A DNA stretch of 64,000 nucleotides, taken from the NCBI GenBank assembly GCA_040954595.2, contig CM082576.2, forward strand, positions 17,112,001-17,176,000, in the 5' to 3' direction. The position numbers were made by a program, and so were the translations under genes. This document shows positions 50,601 to 61,207 of this stretch, in pieces. The notes below the pieces were generated by a model, which saw nothing but the letters and a program-made list of their open reading frames with translations, did no database searches and had not been told where the DNA came from. Source of the DNA: Balanoglossus misakiensis (lineage: Eukaryota > Hemichordata). How positions within the stretch are numbered: the first letter of the stretch is position 1; every line of letters begins with the position of its first letter.

Positions 50601-53600
50601 CTCTCACTGCACTTTTTTCCATTAATTATGTTTGCTTTCCCGCAAACCCCAAAATAAGAAATTTGACTGCAACACTCCCCCCCCCCCCCCCCGAATTGCA
50701 ACTCTGGCAATTCTATATTTCCAAAGGCAAATTTCTATATGCATTTCCTCCAGCAATGCTAAGTATACAAAGAGGCAAATTTCTATAAATTGTGATGCAA
50801 ATGTCAATTCAAAGAAAGTTATTTGCTCAGTTCAGCTTCCACAAGAACACACAGTTTAGAAATTGGTCTATCCAAGGTCGATGTCCTTGTCCGCAGTCTG
50901 CATGACCTCACATCACCTTTCTTGTCCTTGTACGTCATTTCCACCACTGCCATTGGCCAACTGTTCCTAGCCACAGACTTGTCCATGATGAGCACAATAT
51001 CTCCTATTTCCACGTTACGTCTCTGCTTCTGCCACTTGGGTCTCTGCTGCAGTGTGACTAAATACTCTTTCCTCCAGCGGGACCGAAACACATCAACCAA
51101 GTACTGGGCTTGACGCCATCGTTTTCTTGAATAAATGTCACTCTTCTTGAATACACCTGGTGAGCTCAGAACTGTAGCTTGTGGATTTATCAACACGTGG
51201 GGCGTCAATGGCAGCAAATCCTCAGGATCTGATGATGTTGTAGTCAACGGTCTGTTGTTCACAATATTCTCAGCTTCACAGAAAACTGTAATGAGTGTTT
51301 CATCATCAACAATATGGGTTTGCTCTTCCAGCAAACTAAACAGTATTGTCCTGGTTGTTCGAATCATTCTCTCGCACACTCCACCAAAATGTGATGCTGT
51401 TGGGGGGTTGAAATGCCACTCTATGCCTATGGTACACAACACATCACTCAATTTGGACTGGTCCAACTGTCTCAGCATCTGTCTCAGCTCCTTTTCGGAC
51501 CCAGCTAAATTTGTTCCATTATCAGATCGTATTTATTCATCCATCTCATATGCGTACCCTACGTGCTTTCAATTGGTGGATTTTCTGCTATCAGAGATGT
51601 CATCTCCTCTGATACAGATTTCAAACCTTTCCATGCTTCTCCAAGGGCTTTGAACTTCATCCCTTCAGCATTAACTGTCATGCAGCTTCCTGGGCATCGA
51701 ATCACCATCCATCTCGAGTATCCCTCTACCACAAGGATGTTTCGGTAATTGAGATGTGCAGCTCTTGTATCAAACATAATTAATGGAAAAAGGGTAGCGA
51801 GAGAGAGAGAGAGAGAGAATTTGTCCCGTTAACAGGAAATCTCCTACTGCATTCACTTTAGTGTGAAATGATGTTTGTTGAATGCTACGTTGAGACGCAC
51901 AAAGAAGTCGTCTGAGCTAGTAACACAAGAAAAAAACATTGCACCAAATGTATACTAGTCTGTAAAACACTTTATTTTCGCGATTTGAATCTTTCGTGGT
52001 ATCGAGAGACTCAGAGGCCACTGTTTCGCGAGTATTAATTTTGGCGTTCTCTTATTTACTTTATTGCATTGTTATCTTCAAATTTTGGCTCTCGTGTATT
52101 TCACGAAAATTTATTGCTCGCGAAATAAAGTGTTTTACAGTATATTCCTGTTCTCTTGTATGCTTGAAAGTTTGAAGTTTGCACAATTTTACATGTCTGG
52201 TATCATCATCACTCTCAAACTTGATGAGCTATTCTGTTTTGACTTGTCTGTCAGCCTTAAAGCGCGTAGCTCGTCTCACACGCATGTTCCAACTGTAGCT
52301 AACTGGTTCCAGACGTTTAGTGAACAGTCAATCCCATAAGGCAGTGCTCACACAAGATGGCGGCGACCATAATCTGTGTCGGAGATCAGTAAAAGACACT
52401 AGCTTGGTTGAAAAGGAGGGAAAAAACTAGAATCTTCTTATACGGTGCGCATGAAATATGGAAGGAAGTGAAGGCAGTCCAATATTTGAATGCATCGAAC
52501 GGAAAATTTGCTGGGAAGTTACGCGCATGCACGTGAGACGAGCTACCGGCTTTAAATATGACGCCCTGTCTTTGATTGTACTTGTTAGATGTATAATCGG
52601 CTTTGAAGACGGCAATATAAGAAGCGTTTCTCAAAAAGATATCATTGTAAAGGAATGGTTGGAGAAATATTCAAGTGTAATGGCTGCATCAACTGATGAA
52701 GACTTCTATGAGCAAGGTGATGACATTTTAAAACTACCATTTGAAATCCTCTGTTCTCACATTAGTGGGTACTGCTTCTAGTCAGACATAGCCTGTAATT
52801 AGTCTGTCTATGTTTGGATATGAATGTCACTATCAACTTGGATTTACAGGAACCAGTTTATCAACTGAACTAATACTGTGCATACAAACATTACAATGTT
52901 ATTCACGGCTGCTTGAAGTGAACACATGTTCTTGTTTTTGTCAGGGTAAAACTTTTTTAGCCGTTAAATCATCTCTCCCTGCAAATCGACTGATTTACTG
53001 GTACTGATACAGAGTGGTCCTGTGAATCAAGATTGTTTAAATAACTTGGACTCAGAATCAAACGCCATGTTTGTTTAGACTTTTTACAAGGTCTACAGTA
53101 TTTCTGTATTGTGAAACAGGCATTGCAATTGCCACGTACTCATTACACGCCTTTGATGTGTCTTCAAATGCACAGTTTTGCTTTGTTCTCACTGCATGTT
53201 TCTGCCAACGGTGCAGGGCCAGTGTTTACTTTCTGCAAATACAAGGAATTAGGTCTGGCCCTGAACCACCCCTCATCACCGTCGAAAATTAACACTGGCA
53301 CAGCCCCGGCACAAAGTGTTCTCACTTATTTTTTCTGTCGGAGTCGGATCTGAGCCGTTAATTGCTACACCGGTGCTACACTTGAAAACATTACAGTGAG
53401 AACTCAGAACAGGGTATATGTTGTTCTGTTTTCGGGTTTACTGGGGATTTCATTTTTTTAAGAATTGTTTTTCTCTTTTTGTAGGTATGGTCGTTGGGTA
53501 TTACAAGAACTGCATGTATGACACAGAAGAAGAAGGCTATTTTGTTGAAAAAACTAATGGGGATACAAAAAGGTATACATAGCTTTATTTGTCATTTTTG

Positions 53601-56471
53601 ACTTTTTAGATATAAAAAACAATATGAGAAGTTGTTTTTTGGAGACATGTTGAAACGTCAATTCCTTTATTTAACATCTGAAAAAACTAACAGAATAGCG
53701 GTAAATCTGAAGATTCTTCATTTTCCGATGGAAATTAAATATTGAATGTACTATGGTCTGTATGTACCGGTACATATCAGCTGCGTTCTTCAGTGTTTTG
53801 GTATTTTATTTGTGGTGAACAAGTTATTGTTAAGTTTCTTGTCCCATATCCCTGTAGTTGCACATTCAAAACAAGATTAGGGGGATAATTGCAGGATCAA
53901 AACACCCTTCAAAAAATGTAGGTGGCTGGCAAGCAAACTAGCTAATTACCAGGATCAAAACTTGATCAGTAATTATCTGCACACTTGTCACAAGCCATAA
54001 AGTCAACGGATTGGCTTGTTTTGTTAGTACTCTGATACCTGGTTCAATCACGCAGTGTGTAAATATTATTTTCTGTCGTTTTTTCTGTACTTGTTTGACT
54101 AAAATATGAAGTATGTTGGGCCGATGGCATAGAAATATTGAATAAAGACCATAATTCAAGATACCTGGTTCACACTGGCATGCAAATTTCCAGTTGATGG
54201 GCAACTTCAACGACTAGGTGCAGAAGTTCTAAAGTAAAAACATACTCAGAAAAACTTTTACTGGATGCCGTAATACCGGTACTGCTTGCCCGTCACCTGG
54301 AAATGACACCGCCGTGGGTCACATGACCAGATCACATGATTAATAGTAAAGAATTCCTTCTATTGTGCATATCAGGTATTCCAGGAAGCATGTGATTCTT
54401 ACCTCAGATCAGGCATCTGTCCACATTCATCCACAGAATGTGAAAACTCCAAGCGGTAATTCAGCTAGACGTTCAGGTAAGACATACAACACCTGCACCT
54501 CGGAGCTAGATTTTAGCAGAAAAACAAAACATGAAATCCCTTGTAGCTGATGTATTTCATGCACTTCAGGATTTGTGCAGTTTGGTAAAAATTAGCCATG
54601 ACCTAGCTTCATGGCACATAGGATTTTGTATCTTCAAAATAATTTCAGTCCCCTTTAGAATAGTGTATGATTTTTATGAGAACACCTAGAAAGATGACTG
54701 AATGACCCCCAACTCCTTATTAATAGACTGTTGATACCGTAATGTCATTCACATTGTCACTACTACAAGAAAAGGATGTGCATACATGTACTTCTACATT
54801 CATGCTCAGTGCAGCTGACTCCGGCTTTTGACAGAGAGATTTTAACATCATTTGTGATTGCAGTACAGCTGGACTTTTATTTAAGGAGACTACGTATAAT
54901 TTTCAAGAATTTTCATATTTTTTTTACATTTAGTTTCATTAGCTGTAACTATTCGCTCTGTTTTCAGCATTTTTATTTTGTGTATCTACTGTTGCGTAGT
55001 TTCTTGTTCAAATTCCAGAAAGATGATGAAATGCCCAGCATTTACCTTATCAACACAACATATATGTGTATAGTCAGCATTGTTATTTTTGCAAAATTTG
55101 AATTCAAGTCCCAACTAGAATTCATTTGCAAAGCTGCCTACATCCAACTTGGACAGAGTTATGTTGGACAGAGCCATTTTGGGTTGTAGAATATAAAGGA
55201 ACATGTTGTCTAATACATGTACATGTATATATATCTGCCATATAGGAATGGACACATCGCTAATGGATGGTGCCAGCAGAGAGACCTCTGTGACACCTCA
55301 CACACCTATGCCAGTGTTGCATCCACTGTCCCTGCTGTTAATCCAGCTTAGAAGGTCAAGCAAAAGGTCAGCACTATGGCCACCAAACAATGTCCACTTT
55401 CATCGGCAGTGGCCAACAAAATTTGCCCGTTTTTGTCACCTGTCCAAATGGCTCCAGTTCAAGAAGAGCCACATCCAATGCCAACTGACGATGGAGATCT
55501 CTTCACAAACTATCACATTTTTGTCTCCTCCAATTTCCCAAATTCTAGAGTTCACAATTTTCGACTCACTTGAACTGCAATTGAAAGTGATATAAAAGAT
55601 ACAAACTGATTATTGCCTGCCTTTGGAAAACAATACATACAGCAGACATAAACATTAACTCGGTTTGATTTCTTGTGATTTTCTTCATGTTTATAAACCA
55701 TAAATCTTTCAAGCAGTTTCATTGAGGAATAAAAGTAACCCAGGGTCTGACTGGTAGAGTTTGCAAGAAAATTGTAATCCCTGTCACTACAGTCTGTAGG
55801 ACTCTTGCATCAACAAATTTAGTCTTCAGTTTAAAGGGACATTAGGTCTTTCTCTCGCTGCCCTTTTTCCATTAATTAAGTTTGATACAAGACACCATTT
55901 ATTTTAATGTACATGTGTACCGGGTATATGTAGTGAATAATCGTTCAACCACACAACTTCCATCCCGCTTGTATGATATGAGAGTAAAAATTCGCCCAAA
56001 ATGAATAAATGGTAGAGACCAGTTATTAATTTTGTGAGTTTTTCACTCTCGTGTCTACAAGCGGGATGTAAGTTGTGTGTGGTCGAACGTTGATTCACTA
56101 TATATCCACATGTACATAAACATAAACGGTGTCTTGTATCAAACATAATTAATGGAGACAAGGGCAGCGAGAGAAAAAGACTTTGTCCCTTTAATAATTT
56201 ATGTGTTAATCATCAGAACACAATTTGAGTATTGGTCTCTCAAATTTCTGTAAGTCTGATTTCAGTTATCTTAAAGTCTACATCTTACACTGTCAGAAAA
56301 TAATTAATGATGTTTTTGTTTTTTACAGGGAAGTCCCTGCATTACGATGCGATAGTCACAGATGAAAGCTGTCCAGGTGACCTTGTTGAAAAGGCCGGAC
56401 ATCTAGACATCCCAGTGGTTAACTGTGACTGGGGTATACAGTGCCTTATCAATGGAAGATATATGGCATAG
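44602..56471 (+). CDS. TP53BP1: 53BP1-like protein (tandem Tudor and C-terminal BRCT), atypical
   Basis: Exons, phases matching through the ninth: 44602-44632 (tentative), 46354-46498, 47345-47472, 48461-48522, 48896-49004, 49642-50224, 52589-52716, 53485-53572 and 54376-54476. Then 55246 to an uncertain end, and 56329-56471. Exon 5 is Arg-rich (RRRAASRKRRG), at the position of the GAR region. The tandem Tudor spans exons 6-9: GVRVFARGQDEDFYPG, CIIGFEDGNIRSVSQKDI, ASTDEDFYEQG, VVGYYKN. The last exon matches BRCT2 of 53BP1: VTDESCPGDL, IPVVNCDWGIQCLI. 53BP1 reads H4K20me2 and recruits double-strand-break repair factors. Oddities: only about 400 residues before the Tudor, no visible BRCT1, lost cage aromatics, and a one-base shift near 56460 that removes a HPDYKH-like tail. 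It may be a divergent paralogue or a decaying copy. Confidence 0.7.
44723..44905. mobile_element. Small inverted-repeat element
   Basis: Left ATAGCCTTGGTGGTGGGC and right ...CCACCAAGGCTA are inverted, with an inner stem CGCTGTCG...CGACAGCG. ACTTGTCCC occurs just outside each end (44714-44722 and 44906-44914), possibly a 9-bp target duplication. Confidence 0.6.
45340..45500. mobile_element. Small inverted-repeat element
   Basis: AAGTGTCTC...GTGAAATTCAAATTGG on the left is inverted on the right as CCAATTTGAATTTCAC...GAGACACTT. Confidence 0.7.
45620..46002. mobile_element. TA-flanked MITE with ~45-bp TIRs
   Basis: Inverted ends GTCTGGT(C)CCCTGCCCC... and CAGCGTAGCGC-type blocks; TA outside both ends (45618-45619, 46003-46004). 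TA duplication is usual for Tc1/mariner or pogo mobilisation. Confidence 0.8.
47206..47283. repeat. Tandem 39-bp duplication
   Basis: Two adjacent copies ending CAACCAATCAGATTGCT, with two or three differences, in an intron of the 53BP1-like gene. Confidence 0.9.
47613..47819. mobile_element. MITE, CTGTAAAAC family, diverged copy
   Basis: Ends TGTAAAATGGGTTATTTTCG and ...CCCGTTTTACAG. The interior is related to 17379-17586 in opposite orientation. Confidence 0.75.
48145..48390. mobile_element. Fold-back MITE, AGGGACAAAGTC family, rearranged copy
   Basis: Contains the family's inner blocks (CGGTCTCTACC, CAACCACACAC, CATAATTAATGG-like) and the right end GAGACTTTCCC. The left end is degraded. 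Confidence 0.7.
50586..51828. mobile_element. TTAA-flanked element carrying a BEL/Pao fragment
   Basis: The left 55 bp (AGGGACAAAGTCTCTCTCTC...CCATTAATTATG) and right ~70 bp (TTGTATCAAACATAATTAATGG...TTGTCCC) are the ends of the fold-back MITE family. TTAA lies directly outside both (50582-50585 and 51829-51832). The usual MITE middle is replaced by about 1.1 kb containing a retrotransposon integrase fragment. It sits in an intron of the 53BP1-like gene. Confidence 0.8.
50819..51530 (-). pseudogene. BEL/Pao retrotransposon integrase, C-terminal part
   Basis: Begins mid-domain at SDNGTNLAGSEKEL (second catalytic Asp region), then WHFNPPTASHFGGVCERMI, where the E of the DDE triad is the E of CERM. 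ENIVNNRPLT follows, then the DUF5641-type end (WRKEYL, QRPKWQ, GDIVLIMD, RDLPR-like WPMAVV). The first catalytic Asp, protease and reverse transcriptase are absent and no LTR is seen. The sense upstream sequence to 51777 is open (LVVEGYSRWMVIRCPG) but unassigned. A truncated copy, inactive on its own. Confidence 0.85.
51960..52140. mobile_element. MITE, CTGTAAAAC family
   Basis: Ends CTGTAAAACACTTTATTTTCG and GTGTTTTACAG; close relative of 17379-17586 with small internal deletions. Confidence 0.85.
54170..54362 (+). repeat. Fragment of the pogo-like element's 3' end
   Basis: The reverse complement of about 6712-6975 is found here, with shared phrases CAACTTCAACG, CTGGAAATTTGC, ACTTTTACTGGATGCCG and TTGCCCGTCA, and with internal deletions. 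It lies just upstream of exon 9 of the 53BP1-like gene. Confidence 0.7.
55835..56190. mobile_element. Fold-back MITE, AGGGACAAAGTC family, full copy
   Basis: Both halves are inverted copies, with TTAA outside each end (55831-55834, 56191-56194). It lies in the intron before the last exon of the 53BP1-like gene, where BRCT1 coding exons would be expected. Confidence 0.9.
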
Positions 56472-56948
56472 ACATCCTGATTATAAACATCAGGATTGAC
56501 GTTGGCTCATAGAGAGTACATGTAGTGTTATGTGAGAACTGATCGTTCTTAGATGAGCGTGGCAGTGAGCCACCTTGTTTTATAATTCTGTTTCTTACAG
56601 TTACCCAACATTTCAGAGATGTCTTTTTTTTCCGATTGTGGCTAGATATTATAGCGGTTCTGAACACAGCAGTTGAATATCATGTAGCTCAGACTGTGTA
56701 AGCAAAATCATTATTTTACATCCTTTATCTCCGTTGGTTTCCATATTACTTGGCTTTAAAACGCTGGTACAATCGATCGTAACCACTCAGCTGAAACACG
56801 TACACAGTGAGCAGCTATCTTTCTTTCTCTTTTGTTAACGTTGGACATTGGGGTGGTCTTGAAACTGTCCGCAGTGCATACCTATACACTTTGAGCTTGG
56901 GTGCCTTGAAACTGTTGATGTACGAAATGTTCGTTCTGTATGTACCAT
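56472..56948. other. Non-coding stretch after the 53BP1-like gene
   Basis: No gene supported; no clear AATAAA close to the stop. Confidence 0.5.
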
Positions 56949-56949
56949 T

Positions 56950-57943
56950 CCAGTCTGGTGGCAAGTAGGGTCATAAGCAGCAGGGGATTATGCAATGCAA
57001 ACACTTGAACTGGCAAGTAACGTTTGAATTCCTCATTTGCATACAGTTTTTTCAACTTTTTTCAGAACGAAAGTTTAGCAACTTGCAACCCATTTCTGAC
57101 AATTATTTCACCCCAGGCACATTACTGGTACTATGAGTGTACTACATGTGATTTTTCATGAAGTTTTATCAAGAAGAATTTCTTTTAATACTTCCACTGA
57201 CAAAATTGTGATCACGAAATTCAAAGTGACCTTGAAGTTAAAAAATAAAATAAAAATATCTGCCATACCCACACAAAAATTAACCCCCTCAGGTTTTAGA
57301 AAACATTATTAAACTCGTCTATTCATAATTTTGACATGAATATATCCATGCCGTGGGTCAAGGACCACAATTTACGGTGCCATAGTAGACAGTGACAGCG
57401 TCAGTCAGCATAGGAATAGTGAATTAACCCCATATGTAATATGCTAATGAGAGTTAACTTAGCATTGAAAAGGAAGCCATTACGTCATAGGTCAACATGC
57501 CTTGATCTAGTTCAGTGTTAATACATATGGTATACACGGCTCTACTCGTCGATGGCGAAGGCAATTTTTACACCGTCATTACTCCACAACGGAGCGGCTC
57601 ACAACATTATAATTTCACGGTAACTTAGTTCAATATCTTCCTAACCTACCCAATTTTTTTCAAGACAAGAAATCTTTGCCGAGAGTCAGGGACCACAATT
57701 TAAACCAACATACCGAAACTCGGGAACGCGTTGTTAAAACTTCACTAAAAATCATCCTATCATTGACTGTAGTGTTTCATACACATCTTAGAAAAATGGA
57801 TGCACTACGATCACTTGTAGTACCGAAAATCTCTGTTTGAAAATGTTTCGATTTGGCCGTAACTGCCACTCAGTGACGTTCACATTCAAATAGATCTCTT
57901 TGATCTCGCCGCCTTAATGACCCTACTTGCGATCAGACTGATT
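56950..57943. mobile_element. ~1-kb element with ~24-bp TIRs
   Basis: CAGTCTGGTGGCAAGTAGGG near 56950 is the near reverse complement of CCCTACTTGCGATCAGACTG near 57920. The interior lacks a long open frame, so it is non-autonomous. Target duplication not resolved. Confidence 0.55.
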
Positions 57944-58077
57944 CCATAGAGCGTTTTTAGCGCATAAATACTATTGGTGCCTTGGTTGTTACAGAGTTGT
58001 GCAATCTTTAAGACTATCTTTCAAGTTTGCATTAGTTAGTATTGCTCCCAAGCTGACTAAGAGACTATAAGGAAGTA

Positions 58078-58278
58078 CTGTAAAACGGGAAATGTTCGAA
58101 AATGATAAATGTTCATGAACTTCGCGATAACAAAAAAGACGTGATAATAAATAGTCACGAAAGAACAATGTGTATAATAGAATATATGTTATTCAGAGAT
58201 GAAGAAAACACATTGCGGAATAGTTGTCGTTATTGATATCGTGAAAATTTCCTATCGTGAAAATTTCCTGTTTTACAG
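58078..58278. mobile_element. MITE, CTGTAAAAC family, diverged copy
   Basis: Ends CTGTAAAACGGGAAATG and ...TTTCCTGTTTTACAG; closest to the 47613 copy at the termini. Confidence 0.8.
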
Positions 58279-60111
58279 TAACTTCACTGTTCCAAAGTGC
58301 AGAAAACCAATATTGTTACTTTATAAATTTACAGTTGAATTGTTATGGTTTTGTTATTGAAATTATTTATCATGTTATATTTAAATATGTTTATAATAAA
58401 GTTTATACAAGTATTTTATATCAGAGTAAATCAGCCAGTAGAAAATATATTCAAATCCTTTTCTGTCATCCCTCTTGTAACCGAGTCAGCTGGATTTTCT
58501 TTTTGTTGACAGAAACCTCCGTTGGTCAGACATTGTATGTTCTATCCTTGGATTTCCCCATCCCTCTTTGCTTGAACTTCAGCTTTGACTTCCAGTCAAA
58601 CACAGGACACTCATTCTGTCTGACCTAATTCTGAGGCTGAGTCTAATACCAAGTACTTCTGCAGTTGACTCTGATAACCAAGAGACATCGGAATGGCTCC
58701 CATTAGTTCCAGACGAGGAATACTGATGCTTGTGAGTGGGGTGCCACTCGATTTTTTGCTGCTACCATATACAGGAAACCATCTGGTCTTTATGGGTGTA
58801 CATGTACCTCATATAGAAACTGGCTATATTCATGTATGCGACCTTATTTCCTGACAGTTTTTGTATGGCTTCAGTTCAAATCCAAGAAAAAGTACCATAT
58901 CCTCCTCAGTGTAACAGCGCCCTCTCTTTTTTGCTATATTTTATGGTTCAGGACCCTGGGCTCTTGGGGAATAAAGAATTTATAACTGCTCCAAGACTTA
59001 AATTGTGAAAAACTTAAACTAGGTACAGTATAGCTATATCTTTTGTTGCTTTTCAGTGTCTATAGTACATGTATCTAGTTGAGGGAAAAGAAAATGCTCG
59101 GCTAAAACATGGGAGCCTGACAACTCAAGTTTTTTTTATAAACTTACATGTTGTGTTCAACTGTATAACAACAAGATTTTTATTACTTTAACAAAATAAA
59201 TAATAATAGTAATACCAATTTTCCCGCCACAATACAATACTGGACATATAAACAATAAATCAATCCATAACAAGGTCCATAGAACGGTAATACCGGTACA
59301 TGTACAATAAACTCACTGAAAACCGCACTGCAAGGTATTAGTGCGACAAGTGTCGTACCACAACTAAAAGTAGTGTATTACTCCGCCTGACAACAGGCAA
59401 CTTGAATCGACTGATCAGTGCAGCACAACCCAACCGTACCTGGTGAGTATTATAAGAATGGACGTTGTATTTTTAAAAGATGGACCTTAGGGTGTTTTGA
59501 CATTAACTTGAGGCTTGTGCGAAAGCCGCGGGTGCATCATCGGCGATCAGGTGCACACGCCGGGGCCGTGCGATTGAGTCCATTGCGTGATCGGTATCCC
59601 ATTGGTTACAAAAGTTTTCCGATGTCATGAATATTTATGCCCCGTTCCCGAACCACAAGACGCAGATTCACCCCGTTTTCCGACTCCGGGTTCTCTACGC
59701 CTTCAGGCACGTTGAGGTCCTTAAACTCGGTGTGAAAAGCCAATAATTTTGACCGATAAACGTGATTTTCCAACCCAGTCTCGCGAAATCTGAATGAAAT
59801 GTCGCCGTGCAATCAACCGCTGGTGCCGTTTTGAGGCACGACAGAACACCACATATATCCTGGGTTTTACTGAGCAAAATTGATGTAGCGAGCAGTTTAT
59901 TAATTTATTCTACTCAACTAAACCACTAGGTAGTATTTCACTGATATCTTGATTTCGTCACTTGCAGTGATTCTGCCAGTTTTACCCTGTTCCCCACCGA
60001 GCACGGCAAATGGTCTAACTATTCCATTTAACGTCACTACCGCGCCTCACGTTGGGAAGCAGATACACAGAATATACATGTACATGTACTATCAAAAAAA
60101 AAAAGAAGCAT
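58279..60111. other. Mostly non-coding stretch between the 53BP1-like and DNMT3 genes
   Basis: 59500-59880 has higher GC and an open minus-strand frame of about 68 codons (59606-59812, starting at a non-ATG codon, containing NGVNLRLVVRERGINIHD). It is unassigned and could be an unrecognised exon or part of a promoter region. Nothing else supported. Confidence 0.45.
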
Positions 60112-61127
60112 AGGGACCGTTCAGTTTTTACTGGGGGGGGGGGCACTTAAATTTTGAAATCCAAAAGGAGGGGGGTCATCTTTTTTTAAAAAAAAAACGT
60201 TTGGGGTGGGGGGGGGGGGGTCACATACTTTCGCCACCAAACTTTTGCTTTTGTAGTTGTTTGTGCAACCTGATTCCTCTTTCTATAATGTATCATACTA
60301 CATTAGGGACCGTTCAGTTTTTACGGCCGGGGGGGGGGGCGGCAAAATCCAGGGGGGGGGGGGGTTACTTAAATTTTGAAGTCCACAAGGGGGGGGGGTC
60401 ATGTTTTTTGTTTAACGTTTAGGGGGGGGGGGTCACATACTTTTGCCACCGAACTTTTGCTTTTGAGTCCACAAAATTGCAGTTTCGCGCCCTTTATTTT
60501 ACAAAATTTTCTAATGTACGAGGGGGACACCCCCTCCCACACCCACCCCCCTTCATTATTCGCCACATTGCATTTATTCATTGGTTTGTCTAGTGTACCA
60601 GGGAAGACTTCTTGCCACCCGACCCCTATGCTTACTTTGAGTGGAGTGGCAAAATTAAAATTTGTCCTCCCTAACATTGAGTTAATTTGCTTTTGAGTTC
60701 ATTAAATTGCAACTTTGAGCACCGTATTTGACAAAAATTTCTTATGTGGGAGAGCGACACGCCCACCCACGCCACTTTTCTTGTTTAACCGATTCTAGCA
60801 ACTATTGTATTGACTTTTCATTTCAATTTGTTCATAGATTTCTTTATTGCAACGATATACTATTATATACTTCAATAACACTTTAAGAAATATATAATTG
60901 AGGTGTGAGGAGCCTCATTCCCTTTATTGCATACAGTGTACATAGGATCAGGACGGCGAATGTTTTGGGCGTGGGGGGGGGGTCATCATATTTTTGGGTC
61001 TGTCAAAGGGGGGGGGTCATCATTTTTTGGTCCTGGGTGAAGGGGGGGTCGGCCTGATTTTGAGAACCGATGACACAAACTTGCCGCCCCCCCCCCCCCC
61101 CCCTGCCGTAAAAACTGAACGGTCCCT
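60112..61127. mobile_element. Non-autonomous TIR element related to the pogo-like element
   Basis: The main unit is 60305-61127: GGGACCGTTCAGTTTTTACG at the left is matched by its complement at the right (CGTAAAAACTGAACGGTCCC). 60112-60302 is an extra partial left end. The interior matches 7650-8300 inverted, up to GATCAGGACGG. There the transposase-bearing element continues but this one jumps to G-rich sequence. Confidence 0.8.
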
Positions 61128-61207
61128 TACTTTCAGTTGGATTTTCTTTACCACTGAAAGCAAGATCTTAATGTGTTCAGTAAAGGGCAATTTCCTGTTG
61201 TTTTTAG

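Noticed and set aside
59606-59812. Minus-strand frame containing NGVNLRLVVRERGINIHD
   Set aside because: Looks protein-like but starts at a non-ATG codon, has no clear splice sites and no recognised family; left as a note only.
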